From Leptotrichia sp. oral taxon 498 (GTDB taxonomy: Bacteria > Fusobacteriota > Fusobacteriia > Fusobacteriales > Leptotrichiaceae): DNA of 64,000 nucleotides. Location of the stretch: positions 2,088,182 to 2,152,181 of the forward strand of contig NZ_CP016753.1 of the NCBI RefSeq assembly GCF_002240055.1. Direction: 5' to 3'. The notes under the pieces were generated by a model that worked only from the letters and a program-made list of their open reading frames with translations, was not told where the DNA came from and ran no database searches. The position numbers and the translations under genes were made by a program. Shown one piece after another: positions 53,896 through 62,584 of this stretch (positions are counted from its first letter, which is position 1; the number at the start of each line of letters is the position of its first letter).

Positions 53896-56466
53896 ATGGA
53901 ACAAAACTTTACGCAGAAAAGTATGAGTGCCATCTCGGAAGCTCATAACTTTGCGATTAGATATAAACATTCCGAGATAAAAACGGAGCATTTACTTCTT
54001 GCTTTGATTAATCAGATGGATGGACTTATTCCTAACATTCTGCAAAAGATGGGAATTAATCCTGCTGAATTGACTAAAAAGCTTGAAGCGAAATTGAATA
54101 GTATGCCAAAAATTGAAGGTGGAGTTGGTGAAGTAAGACCGAACGCTGAAGTTAATAGAATAATTGTCGGTGCTGAAGATTATGCCAAAAAGATGGGTGA
54201 CAGCTACATTAGTACAGAGCACTTATTTCTTGCGGCATTTGATAATAACTCTTTCTTGAAGGAAAATGGCGTTAATAAAAAACAATTTGAAAATGTTTTA
54301 AATGAGGTTAGAGGAGGAAGAAAAATTATGACAGACAACCCTGAAAGTACTTATGAAGCATTAGATAAGTTTGGTAAGGATTTGGTTGAGCTGGCGAGAA
54401 AAGGTAAATTGGACCCAATAATTGGTCGTGATCAGGAAATTCGTCGTGCAATCCAAATTTTATCAAGAAGAAATAAAAATAATCCGATTTTAATTGGGGA
54501 ACCTGGTGTTGGTAAAACTGCTATCGCTGAAGGAATTGCTCAGAGAATCTTGAAAGGAGATGTACCTGAAAACTTGAAGGATAAAACAATCTTTTCATTG
54601 GATTTGGGAGCGTTGGTAGCTGGTGCTAAATATCGTGGAGAATTTGAAGAAAGATTAAAAGCGGTTCTTGAAGAAATTGAAAATAGTGAAGGTAGAATAA
54701 TTTTATTCATTGATGAAGTTCATAACATCGTTGGAGCTGGAAAAACTGAAGGTTCAATGGATGCTGGAAACCTTTTAAAACCAATGCTTGCTCGTGGGGA
54801 AGTAAAAGTAATCGGTGCGACAACAATTGATGAATATAGAAAATATATTGAAAAAGATGCGGCTCTTGAAAGAAGATTCCAACCTGTAATGGTTAATGAG
54901 CCAACAATTGAAGATACAATTTCAATTCTTCGTGGATTGAAGGAAAAATTTGAAATCTTCCATGGAATTAGAATAACTGACAATGCAATAGTTACTGCCG
55001 CAACAATGAGTGACAGATATATTAATGACAGATTCTTGCCTGATAAAGCGATTGACTTGATTGATGAAGCTGCTGCGAAGGTAAAAACTGAAATTAATTC
55101 GATGCCAGTTGAATTGGATGAAATTACAAGAAGATTGATGCAATTGGAAATTGAAAAAGTTGCATTGAGCAAAGAAACTGACAAGGCTTCTAAAGAAAGA
55201 TTGACTACTCTTGAAAAAGAAATTGCTGATTTGAAGGATGAAGAAAAAGAATTGAAATCACAATGGGAAAGAGAAAAAGAAGAAGCTGGAAAAGTTGCTA
55301 AAATTAATGAAGAAATTGAAAAAATTAAATTGCAAATTGAAGAAGCTCAAAGAAAAAATGACTATAATAAATTGGCTGAACTTCAATATGGTAAATTGCC
55401 AGCATTAGAAAAACAAAAAGAAGCTGAAGAAGAAAAAGCTAAAGATAATTCTTCTGTCGCAAATAAATTATTGAAACAAGAAATTGACAGCGAAGAAATT
55501 GCTGAAGTTGTAGGAAAATGGACAGGAATTCCAGTTGCAAAATTATTGCAAGGAGAAAGAGAAAAAATCTTACACTTGGCTGAACATATGAAAAAACGGG
55601 TAATTGGGCAAGATGAAGCAATCGAAACTATTAGCGATACAATCATCCGTTCTCGTGCCGGATTAAAAGATCCAAACAGACCAATTGGTTCGTTCATATT
55701 CTTAGGACCTACTGGTGTTGGTAAAACTTATTTGACTAAGACATTAGCATTTAACTTGTTTGATGATGAAGACAATATTGTAAGAATCGATATGTCGGAA
55801 TATATGGATAAATTCAGCGTCACTAGATTAATAGGAGCGCCTCCAGGATATGTTGGATACGAAGAAGGTGGACAATTGACAGAAGCTGTTAGAAGAAAAC
55901 CTTATTCTGTAATCCTATTTGACGAAATTGAAAAAGCACATCCTGATGTATTCAATGTATTGTTGCAATTGCTAGATGATGGTAGACTTACTGACGGTAA
56001 AGGTAAAATGGTCGACTTCAAAAACACAATTGTAATTATGACATCAAACATCGGTAGTGAAATCATCTTGAATGACCCAATGGTAAGTGAACCTACAAAA
56101 GAAGCTGTTTTAGATGAAATGAAACATAGATTTAAACCAGAATTCTTAAACAGAATTGACGACATTATCGTGTTCAAAGCATTAGGAAAAGAAAGTATTA
56201 AAAATATTGTTAATCTTATCCTTGACGGTATCAATGAAAGATTGAAAGAACAATACATCAAAGTTGAATTTACCGACAAAGCATTGGATTACATCGTAGA
56301 CGAAGCATATGATCCGGCTTACGGTGCAAGACCATTGAAACGATTTGTGCAAAAGGATATTGAAACTAATTTATCTAAAATGATTTTAGGTGGAGAAGTT
56401 CCTGAAAACAGTATTGTTAAAGTTGATAGCGATGGTAAAGATTTAATTTATAAAGTGGAAAAATAA
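53896..56466 (+). CDS. clpB: ClpB disaggregase
   Basis: ClpB is the Hsp100 ATPase that pulls proteins out of aggregates with DnaK. The ATG at 53896 is used; a GTG three codons earlier overlaps the Shine-Dalgarno sequence. The 856-residue protein has the N domain, first AAA+ Walker [11 protein letters not shown] near 200, [13 protein letters not shown] near 275, the middle coiled-coil domain (400-520), and the second Walker [11 protein letters not shown] near 600 with [14 protein letters not shown] near 670. It is monocistronic and under a CIRCE operator. Confidence 0.97.
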   Translation: MEQNFTQKSMSAISEAHNFAIRYKHSEIKTEHLLLALINQMDGLIPNILQKMGINPAELTKKLEAKLNSMPKIEGGVGEVRPNAEVNRIIVGAEDYAKKMGDSYISTEHLFLAAFDNNSFLKENGVNKKQFENVLNEVRGGRKIMTDNPESTYEALDKFGKDLVELARKGKLDPIIGRDQEIRRAIQILSRRNKNNPILIGEPGVGKTAIAEGIAQRILKGDVPENLKDKTIFSLDLGALVAGAKYRGEFEERLKAVLEEIENSEGRIILFIDEVHNIVGAGKTEGSMDAGNLLKPMLARGEVKVIGATTIDEYRKYIEKDAALERRFQPVMVNEPTIEDTISILRGLKEKFEIFHGIRITDNAIVTAATMSDRYINDRFLPDKAIDLIDEAAAKVKTEINSMPVELDEITRRLMQLEIEKVALSKETDKASKERLTTLEKEIADLKDEEKELKSQWEREKEEAGKVAKINEEIEKIKLQIEEAQRKNDYNKLAELQYGKLPALEKQKEAEEEKAKDNSSVANKLLKQEIDSEEIAEVVGKWTGIPVAKLLQGEREKILHLAEHMKKRVIGQDEAIETISDTIIRSRAGLKDPNRPIGSFIFLGPTGVGKTYLTKTLAFNLFDDEDNIVRIDMSEYMDKFSVTRLIGAPPGYVGYEEGGQLTEAVRRKPYSVILFDEIEKAHPDVFNVLLQLLDDGRLTDGKGKMVDFKNTIVIMTSNIGSEIILNDPMVSEPTKEAVLDEMKHRFKPEFLNRIDDIIVFKALGKESIKNIVNLILDGINERLKEQYIKVEFTDKALDYIVDEAYDPAYGARPLKRFVQKDIETNLSKMILGGEVPENSIVKVDSDGKDLIYKVEK

Positions 56467-56532
56467 AAGAAAATAATTTTAGATTAGTCTTTTGAAATTA
56501 ATTCTTAAAAATTAATTTTCTAAAAAACAGAA

Positions 56533-56563
56533 AAGGAAGTATCAGAAATGGTACTTCTTTTTT
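56533..56563 (+). terminator. Intrinsic terminator of clpB
   Basis: The stem is GAAGTATC/GGTACTTC (eight pairs, one G-T) followed by a run of T residues, 70 bp after the stop codon. Confidence 0.85.
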
Positions 56564-56627
56564 GTATTTAATATGAGTTAATTATAACATTTTACTAAAT
56601 TTTATCAAAAAATTTAAAATATTGCAG

Positions 56628-56656
56628 TTGAATTTTGTAAAATAATAAGATAAAAT
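56628..56656 (+). promoter_or_regulatory. Promoter of the Gfo/Idh/MocA gene
   Basis: TTGAAT (56628-56633) and TAAAAT (56651-56656) are 17 bp apart, 48 bp before the ATG. Confidence 0.65.
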
Positions 56657-56703
56657 ACAAATAAAGATTATTTGAAGTATATTTTCAAGAAGGAGAATTA
56701 ACT

Positions 56704-57684
56704 ATGAAAAAAGATTTAAAATGGGCAGTTTTAGGAACAGGAATAATTGCCAATGAAATGGCACAAGCTCTTGGTAAAATGGACAAAAAACTTTATGCAG
56801 TTGCTAACAGAACTCATGAAAAGGCTGTGGATTTTGCGAAAAAATATGGTGTCGAAAAAGTTTATGATAAAATAGAAGATATGTTTTCTGACGATGAAAC
56901 TGATATTATCTACATTACTACACCTCATAATACGCACATAAAATTTATGATTGAAGCATTGAAAAACGGAAAACATGTGCTATGTGAAAAATCAATTACA
57001 TTAAATAGCGAAGAATTGGAAGAAGCTGTAAAATTGGCAAAAGAAAAAAATCTTATCTTAGGCGAAGCAATGACAATTTTTAATATGCCACTTTATGCTG
57101 AACTTTTAGAAATTGTAAATTCTGGAAAACTTGGCGATGTGAAAATGATACAAGTCAATTTTGGAAGTTACAAGGAATATGATATGACAAACAGATTTTT
57201 CAATAGAAATCTTGCAGGAGGAGCGTTGCTTGATATAGGTGTTTATGCAATTTCAATTACAAGATTATTTATGGCTTCAAAACCTAATAATGTGCTTTCC
57301 CAAGTGAAATATGCACCAACAGGAGTGGACGAACAAGTAGGTATTATTATGATGAATAAAGAACAGCAAATGTCTACAATCGCTCTTACACTTCATTCAA
57401 AACAACCAAAAAGAGTCGTAATCGCCTGTGAAAAAGCATATATTGAAATCACAGAATATCCAAGAGCTGACAAAGCTAAAATTGTTTATACCGAAACAGG
57501 TGAAGTTCAAGAAGTATTATCAGGAGTAACAGCGAATGCACTTCAATATGAATTTCAAAATATGGAAGAATCTGTGAAAACTGGAATTAATAAAATGAAA
57601 CTTGATTATACTGTGGATGTCATGGATATTATGACAAAATTGCGTAAAGAATGGGGGATGACTTATCCTGAGGAAGAGGTATAG
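56704..57684 (+). CDS. Gfo/Idh/MocA-family NAD(P)-dependent oxidoreductase
   Basis: The 326-residue enzyme has a Rossmann fold (AVLGTGIIANEMAQAL near residues 8-23), the ITTPHNTHIKFMIEALKNGKHVLCEKSI block near 75-100 with the conserved EK(S) catalytic Lys, and GGALLDIGVYAIS near 175-187 with the D-x-G-x-Y motif. These are typical of dehydrogenases acting on sugars, inositols or dihydrodiols (trans-1,2-dihydrobenzene-1,2-diol dehydrogenase-like). The substrate cannot be read from sequence. It is transcribed alone, with its own promoter and terminator. Confidence 0.9.
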   Translation: MKKDLKWAVLGTGIIANEMAQALGKMDKKLYAVANRTHEKAVDFAKKYGVEKVYDKIEDMFSDDETDIIYITTPHNTHIKFMIEALKNGKHVLCEKSITLNSEELEEAVKLAKEKNLILGEAMTIFNMPLYAELLEIVNSGKLGDVKMIQVNFGSYKEYDMTNRFFNRNLAGGALLDIGVYAISITRLFMASKPNNVLSQVKYAPTGVDEQVGIIMMNKEQQMSTIALTLHSKQPKRVVIACEKAYIEITEYPRADKAKIVYTETGEVQEVLSGVTANALQYEFQNMEESVKTGINKMKLDYTVDVMDIMTKLRKEWGMTYPEEEV

Positions 57685-57695
57685 ATAAAATTTTA

Positions 57696-57726
57696 TTGAG
57701 TGTCTTGATGGCACTCAACTTTTTTT
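57696..57726 (+). terminator. Intrinsic terminator of the Gfo/Idh/MocA gene
   Basis: The stem TTGAGTG/CACTCAA, extended by two further pairs with one wobble, is followed by CTTTTTTT. It lies 11 bp after the stop codon. Confidence 0.9.
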
Positions 57727-57866
57727 CTCTTTTTTAAGAAAGATTTTGTAACCTTTAGTTTTACTTGTATTTAAACCTGTATTTAATTTATTTTCAAATA
57801 AAATTAAACGAAAAAAACTAATTTTTCCTATTTTTAAATCAATATTTACAATTTTATAAAATTTTC

Positions 57867-57895
57867 TTGCTCCTTAACCTCAAATATGTTATCCT
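57867..57895 (+). promoter_or_regulatory. Promoter of sfsA
   Basis: TTGCTC (57867-57872) and TATCCT (57890-57895) are 17 bp apart with TG one base before the -10. The ATG is 33 bp downstream. Confidence 0.55.
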
Positions 57896-57927
57896 AAAAT
57901 CAAAAACACTAAAAAAAGGAAAAATAT

Positions 57928-58665
57928 ATGAAAAAAAACAAAATTCTTTATACGATAAACTATGACAAAATTGTGAATTTTAAAGAAAGAGTAACTCGAT
58001 TTACTGTTAGATTTGAATTTAAGGATTCTGAAAATGAAGAATATTCAGGAGAAGACTTTGCTCATTTGCATGATACTGGAAGATTGACGGAATTATTGAT
58101 TGATGGTGCAGAATTGTTGATAAAAAAGGCAAATAATGAAAATCGTAAAACTAAATGGGATATTATCGCAGTGAAAGTTCATGGAGAGATTATTCTTATA
58201 AATACAGCTTTTCATCGATATATTACAGAAGCCATATTTTATGATAATGAAATTTCTCCATTTGGAGAACCTTCATATATAAAACCTGAAATTAAGCATA
58301 ATAATAGCAAACTCGATTTTTATTTGGAAACTGAAAAAGAAAAAATTTACATTGAAGTAAAAGGTTGCACTTTGGTAAACGGAAAAATTGCTCAATTTCC
58401 TGGCTCTCCTTCAATTCGTGCCTTAAAACATTTAAAGGAACTTATGGAACTTAAAAAAGAAGGCTTTCGGACAGCAGTTTTTATTTTGATATTTAGAAAA
58501 TCTGAAATTTTCGCACCCGAACATATTATCGACAGAGAATTTTCTGAAACTTTTTATGAAGTGATAGAAAATGGTGTTGAAATTTATCCGATGCTTTTGG
58601 AATATATGGAAGATGGGAATGTTTATTTTATTAAGAAAATTGGGATAATGGAGAAGAGATTTTAG
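57928..58665 (+). CDS. sfsA: SfsA-family protein (DNA/RNA-binding nuclease-like)
   Basis: The 245-residue protein matches the SfsA (sugar fermentation stimulation) family. It has the N-terminal OB-like part with RVTRFTVRFEF and AHLHDTGRLTELL near 51-63, and a C-terminal PD-(D/E)xK-type nuclease-like core: SKLDFYLE near 130, IYIEVKGCTL near 144-153 and FPGSPSIRALKHLKEL near 162. D and ExK are all present, so catalysis is possible. The biological role of SfsA is unclear. It is monocistronic; its stop codon lies inside the stem at 58654-58684. Confidence 0.93.
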   Translation: MKKNKILYTINYDKIVNFKERVTRFTVRFEFKDSENEEYSGEDFAHLHDTGRLTELLIDGAELLIKKANNENRKTKWDIIAVKVHGEIILINTAFHRYITEAIFYDNEISPFGEPSYIKPEIKHNNSKLDFYLETEKEKIYIEVKGCTLVNGKIAQFPGSPSIRALKHLKELMELKKEGFRTAVFILIFRKSEIFAPEHIIDREFSETFYEVIENGVEIYPMLLEYMEDGNVYFIKKIGIMEKRF

Positions 58666-58687
58666 TAATTTTCTAGAATCTCTTTTC
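58654..58687 (+). terminator. Terminator-like hairpin overlapping the sfsA stop codon
   Basis: AAGAGATT (58654-58661) pairs with AATCTCTT (58677-58684), with further TAG/CTA pairs inside, followed by TTTTCCC. The T run is short, so the call is moderate. Confidence 0.6.
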
Positions 58688-58778
58688 CCTCTAATTTCTT
58701 AATCTGAAATATTTAATTTTTGTTTAATTACAAAGAAATTTAATATTACTTTAACTTAATTTACAAAAATTATAAACT

Positions 58779-59900
58779 TTATTTATCTAATTTTTGATGT
58801 CGTGGACAATCTATCAAAAAACAGTCATATAAAAATTTAGGATAAATTTTTACTTCTGGTTTATAATCTGTTTTCAATATTCTTTCATATTCTGCCTTCA
58901 AATTCTTTATTTGCCTTTTTATCTCCCTAATTTCTTCTTTTTTATACGATTTCGTACATTCTGTTAAAAATTCTCCATTTTTAATGCTCTCTATTTCTTC
59001 ATCTTTAATCTTCAAAACTATTTTAAAATTTTCTTGTAATTTTTCTATTTCATTTAACTGCTTTAGAGAATAAAAATAGAATCTCAGCCACCAAGCTGGA
59101 AATTGATAATCTTGTATTTTAAACTTTGAATAAATTTTTCGGCTTTTCTCATAACTTCCCACCAAATAATATAGCTCTGCAAATTCTTCCACAAAAAAAT
59201 CATCATTATTAGCAGTTTCCAACATTAATTCATTAATTTCATCCTCAATATTTTCAAATTCCCTTAATTGAATTTTATTTGCAATATAACTATATTTTAT
59301 CTTAGCAAAATCCTCTTTTCCAAACTCAAAATCTTTTTTTATTAATTCTTCCAAAATTATTTTTGCCTCTCGATATTTTCCATTAACCATTAGTAAATTC
59401 GCATATTCAAACTTATAAATTGGATTATTTTCTAATTCACAAGCTCTTTTATACATTTCTTCCGACTTATCATATTTTCCAGCACCATAATAATCCGCCC
59501 CAAGTCCATAATAAGCCTCAGAATTATTTGGATTAAACGCCACAGCCTTTCTCAAAGTTCTAATTGCTCTCTTACTGCCATCTTTCTGATCATCATAATA
59601 ATATCCTAAATTTGTATAAATCCGTGATTTTTCCTCATCAGTCAATTCATTTTCATATTTTTTAATAAATTCATTCAATAATTTATAAATATCATCCCAT
59701 TGATAATTTAATTCATTATAAACTGCCGCTAATTGACAAATAACTTCCACATTTTTGGGATTTTCTTTCAATTTATTTTCCAAAAATATTTTATACTCTT
59801 CATAAACAGAATCGTAATCACTATTATTTATAATTTTTTCTTGAATATATTTTATCCATTCTTTTACCGTTTTTCTTTCTAAATTTTTTTGTTTTTCCAA
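58779..59900 (-). CDS. TPR protein, paralogue 1 of a tandem trio
   Basis: I place the start at the TTG at 59900, 4 nt after AGGAGG, giving 373 residues; the frame opens earlier inside the upstream gene. The body is tetratricopeptide-like repeats (LAAVYNELNYQWDDIYKLLNEF; IYTNLGYYYDDQKDG; AYYGLGADYYGAGKYDKSEEMYKRA). No signal peptide. The end is a conserved block TDYKPEVKIYPKFLYDCFLIDCPRHQ. The repeats and the C-terminal block are almost identical to the next gene upstream. A function in protein-protein contact is inferred from TPRs; no enzyme motif is seen. Confidence 0.82.
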   Translation of the reverse strand: MEKQKNLERKTVKEWIKYIQEKIINNSDYDSVYEEYKIFLENKLKENPKNVEVICQLAAVYNELNYQWDDIYKLLNEFIKKYENELTDEEKSRIYTNLGYYYDDQKDGSKRAIRTLRKAVAFNPNNSEAYYGLGADYYGAGKYDKSEEMYKRACELENNPIYKFEYANLLMVNGKYREAKIILEELIKKDFEFGKEDFAKIKYSYIANKIQLREFENIEDEINELMLETANNDDFFVEEFAELYYLVGSYEKSRKIYSKFKIQDYQFPAWWLRFYFYSLKQLNEIEKLQENFKIVLKIKDEEIESIKNGEFLTECTKSYKKEEIREIKRQIKNLKAEYERILKTDYKPEVKIYPKFLYDCFLIDCPRHQKLDK

Positions 59901-60890
59901 TTTTCCTCCTAATCTAACTTCTGATGTCGTGGACAATCTATCAAAAAACAGTCATATAAAAATTTAGGATAAATTTTTACTTCTGGTTTATAATCTGTTT
60001 TCAATATTTTTTCATATTCTACCTTCAAATTCTTTATTTGTCTTTTTATCTCCCTAATTTCTTCTTTTTTCTCAGATTTTGTCCACTCTCTTTTAAATTC
60101 TCCATTTTTAACATCTTCTATTTCTTCATTTTTAAATTTCAATGCTTTCTCAAAAGATTTTTCTAATTTATCAAATTTATTTAATCGCTTTAATGAATAA
60201 AAATAAATTGGTAGTTCTTCATATGGTACTTGGCAATCCTCTTGAGCGTCTATTTTTAAATAAATTTCTACAAGTTTTTTATAATTCTCAGATAAATAAT
60301 ACAGACTTTCTAAATCACTACCAAAAAAATAATCATTATCAATATTTTCTAACATTAATTCATCAATTTGAGCCTCAATATTTACAAATTCCTTCAACTG
60401 AACCTTATTCGCAATATAAATATACTTTATCCTAGCAAAATCTTCTTTTTCAAATTCAAAATCTTTTTTTATTAATTCTTCTAAAATTATTTTCGCCTCT
60501 TCGTATTTTCCATTAACCATCAGTAAATTCGCATATTCAAACTTATAAATTGGATTATTTTCTAATTCACAAGCTCTTTTATACATTTCTTCCGACTTAT
60601 CGTATTTCCCAGCACCATAATAATCCGCCCCAAGTCCATAATAAGCCTTTGAATTATTTGAATTAAACGCCACAGCCTTTCTCAAAGTTCTAATCGCTCT
60701 CTTACTGCCATCTCTCTGATCATCATAATAATACCCTAAATTAGTATAAATCCGTGATTTTTCCTCATCAGTCAATTCATTTTCATATTTTTTAATAAAT
60801 TCATTCAATAATTTATAAATATCATCCCATTGATAATTTAATTCATTATAAACTGCCGCTAATTGACAAACAACTTCCACATTTTTGGGA
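59330..60890. repeat. Near-identical direct repeat in the TPR paralogues
   Basis: The DNA at 59330-59760 is repeated at 60460-60890 with an offset of 1,130 bp and only scattered substitutions; a second, shorter match covers 58790-58930 against 59917-60060. These are the coding cores and C-termini of the two paralogues. The coordinates given enclose both copies of the core. Confidence 0.85.
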
Positions 60891-61018
60891 TTTTCTAAAA
60901 GACATTTCTCTAAATAATCCTTATATTCAATAAACACATGCTTATAATTATCGTAACTATCATTTTTTTTGATTTCATCCTGAATATATCTCGCCCACTC
61001 TTTTTGTGTTTGCTTCAT
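59909..61018 (-). CDS. TPR protein, paralogue 2 of a tandem trio
   Basis: From the ATG at 61018 (after AAAGGAATAAAATT) it has 369 residues. It aligns along its whole length with paralogue 1, with residues about 50-190 nearly identical (NVEVVCQLAAVYNELNYQW; RAIRTLRKAVAFN) and the region about 200-320 clearly diverged. It ends with the same DCFLIDCPRHQ block. The stop codon is 8 bp before the paralogue 1 start. The pattern indicates a recent duplication or gene conversion of the core with faster change in the C-terminal third. Confidence 0.85.
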   Translation of the reverse strand: MKQTQKEWARYIQDEIKKNDSYDNYKHVFIEYKDYLEKCLLENPKNVEVVCQLAAVYNELNYQWDDIYKLLNEFIKKYENELTDEEKSRIYTNLGYYYDDQRDGSKRAIRTLRKAVAFNSNNSKAYYGLGADYYGAGKYDKSEEMYKRACELENNPIYKFEYANLLMVNGKYEEAKIILEELIKKDFEFEKEDFARIKYIYIANKVQLKEFVNIEAQIDELMLENIDNDYFFGSDLESLYYLSENYKKLVEIYLKIDAQEDCQVPYEELPIYFYSLKRLNKFDKLEKSFEKALKFKNEEIEDVKNGEFKREWTKSEKKEEIREIKRQIKNLKVEYEKILKTDYKPEVKIYPKFLYDCFLIDCPRHQKLD

Positions 61019-61046
61019 AATTTTATTCCTTTCGTTTTCTTCAATT

Positions 61047-62195
61047 CTAATCAATTACCAAATGCTGTGGACAATCCAGTAACCAACATTCATATTTTAA
61101 GTACATAAATATTTCCATTTTAGGCTTAAAATCCGTATTCAATATTTTTTCCGACACTAAATTAATATTCTTCAATCTCTTTTTTTCATTTTTTATAATT
61201 TCTAAAATTTCTTCTTCCGTCATATTTTTTTGATATTCCTCATCATTTTTTATTTCTTCAATATTTTGTAAAATTTCTTTTTCAGCTTTTTTCACTATTT
61301 TATTTATTTTTTCAAATTTTCTAACTGCTTTTAAAGAATAAAGATACGGTGCTATGGAATTTGCTTCTAAATAAAAATTACTATTATCTGCATATTTACA
61401 ATATTTTTCATAATCATCGCATAAATAAAATAAATCTCCTATTTCTTCGACACCAATAATATCAAATCCTTTATAAGTTACCCATTTTATATACTTTTGA
61501 TAATCCTTTTCTTCTAAAATTTCAAATTCTTTTATTTTTTCTAAAAGTCTTTTTATGTTCTCAATATTTTTATTCCCTAAATAAATTTCACAGAGAACTC
61601 TATAAAAATGATATTTAATATTTTTTGAATCTTTTTCCAGTAAAATATTCAAAATTTTAATAGCCTTCTCATATTTTTTATTTTGAATCAAAATCAATGC
61701 ATATCCATAGTTGTATTTTTCTTCATTACTTATTTTACAAGCAATTTTTATACTTTCAAGAGCTTTTTGATTCATTTTATTCAGACTGTAAATAACAGAA
61801 AGTCTATAATAAGTATCTGCATTTTCTGAATTAACTTTTATCGCTTTTTCAAGATAACTAATAGCTTTTTCTTCCATACTTCCCATATATTCACATAAAT
61901 ACCCCAAATCAGTATATATTCTAAATTTTTCACTATCTGTCAAAATATTAAAATTCTTTTCTAAAAACATCTCTAAAATTTCTATTTCATCATACTTTCT
62001 AATTAAATAGCAAACTCCAGCCAATTGACAAACTGCAGATACATCTCTTGAATTTTTTTCAATTTCTTTTAATAAATATTTTCTATATTTTTCAAGTGCA
62101 TTCTCATATTCTGTTCTATTTTCGCTCAAAGCCTTTTCCCTTATTTTCTCTACATACTCTTTCATATTTTTACTTAATTTAACCTTAATATTCAA
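61047..62195 (-). CDS. TPR protein, paralogue 3 of a tandem trio
   Basis: The frame opens with a TTG at 62195 (382 residues); an ATG at 62165 aligns better with the starts of the other paralogues but has a poor ribosome-binding site. It is the most diverged member: the repeats are recognisable (CQLAGVCYLIRKYDEIEILEMF; YLEKAIKVNSENADTYYRLSVIYSL) and the C-terminal block is kept as TDFKPKMEIFMYLKYECWLLDCPQH. The stop codon lies 29 bp before the preferred start of paralogue 2. It is the first gene of the trio, so one promoter upstream (62196-62235) probably serves all. Confidence 0.83.
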   Translation of the reverse strand: MNIKVKLSKNMKEYVEKIREKALSENRTEYENALEKYRKYLLKEIEKNSRDVSAVCQLAGVCYLIRKYDEIEILEMFLEKNFNILTDSEKFRIYTDLGYLCEYMGSMEEKAISYLEKAIKVNSENADTYYRLSVIYSLNKMNQKALESIKIACKISNEEKYNYGYALILIQNKKYEKAIKILNILLEKDSKNIKYHFYRVLCEIYLGNKNIENIKRLLEKIKEFEILEEKDYQKYIKWVTYKGFDIIGVEEIGDLFYLCDDYEKYCKYADNSNFYLEANSIAPYLYSLKAVRKFEKINKIVKKAEKEILQNIEEIKNDEEYQKNMTEEEILEIIKNEKKRLKNINLVSEKILNTDFKPKMEIFMYLKYECWLLDCPQHLVID

Positions 62196-62235
62196 TTTAT
62201 TTCACTTCTTCTACTTTATTTTCCTTAACCATAAC

Positions 62236-62263
62236 AAAAAGACTACAATTAACCCTTGTAATC
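62236..62263 (-). terminator. Intrinsic terminator of the small RNA
   Basis: On the minus strand GATTACAA pairs with TTGTAGTC (8 pairs, one wobble) around a 7-nt loop, followed by TTTTT. It lies about 130 nt downstream of the promoter at 62398-62426 and no protein-coding gene ends just before it. Confidence 0.75.
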
Positions 62264-62391
62264 TTTTCCCGCTTTATACTAACTTACAGTGAACTACTCC
62301 CGCTTTTAGAAGTGGGAGCTTCTTGGGAAGTATCTGCTTCTGTTAGCCAAATATATTTACCAAGCTCTTCGGGCAGTCCCTGCCCTGATGT
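62236..62391 (-). ncRNA. Orphan omega-RNA-like small RNA (IS605/TnpB guide-RNA scaffold)
   Basis: Starting about 7 nt after a consensus -10, the predicted RNA of about 155 nt holds in order: hairpin GGGCAG-GGA-CTGCCC (62371-62385), GAAGAGCTTGG (62360-62370), an A/U-rich stretch, GAAG/CTTC and CCAAG elements that can pair with CTTGG, and the terminal hairpin CTCCC...GGGAG (62297-62318), then TAGTTCAC. This is the order and motif set of the right-end RNA of IS200/IS605 TnpB elements. The 20-25 nt after TTCAC (62264-62288) are in the guide position, then the terminator. No tnpB is in the window. Confidence 0.65.
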
Positions 62392-62475
62392 ACGAGTATT
62401 ATACCATATAATAATTATTATTTCAAGTTATGTTCTGCAATTCATCTCCCTCTTGTAGAAGAGGGAGACTTCTTG
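62289..62475 (-). mobile_element. Non-autonomous IS200/IS605-type element (PATE-like remnant)
   Basis: Two subterminal hairpins of the same type bracket about 190 bp: CTCCCGCTT-TTAG-AAGTGGGAG (62297-62318) and CTCCCTCTT-GTAG-AAGAGGGAG (62446-62467), each followed by the shared CTTCTTG. The first is joined to GTGAAC (62289-62294), the usual IS605 right-end border. No transposase or tnpB is inside. The ends are approximate. Confidence 0.7.
62398..62426 (-). promoter_or_regulatory. Promoter of the omega-RNA-like gene
   Basis: On the minus strand, TTGAAA (62421-62426) and a perfect TATAAT (62398-62403) are 17 bp apart with TG one base before the -10. It is inside the element, between the left-end hairpin and the RNA scaffold, and points at the scaffold. 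Confidence 0.82.
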
Positions 62476-62518
62476 CTAGATATTGTTAAAATATAAACTT
62501 TTTCATTTATTTACTGAC

Positions 62519-62536
62519 AAGGGGTATTAACCCCTT
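62519..62536. repeat. Short perfect palindrome
   Basis: AAGGGG-TATTAA-CCCCTT, downstream of the DUF4424-like gene. On the minus strand a T run precedes rather than follows the stem, so terminator function is doubtful. The rest of 62476-62584 shows nothing else. Confidence 0.5.
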
Positions 62537-62584
62537 ACTAAAAAAATCCATAATAAAAACTCGAAATATTATTCAGTTATTACT

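Noticed and set aside
54720..55184. Open frames on the minus strand inside clpB (also 55383-55697 and 55902-56279)
   Set aside because: clpB is intact with all AAA+ motifs; the antisense frames have Ser/Ile-rich composition typical of a shadow and no ribosome-binding sites.
62200..62584. CRISPR-like repeats (two similar CTCCC hairpins)
   Set aside because: There are only two copies, 150 bp apart, with different loops and neighbours; they fit the two ends of an IS200/IS605-type element and not an array.
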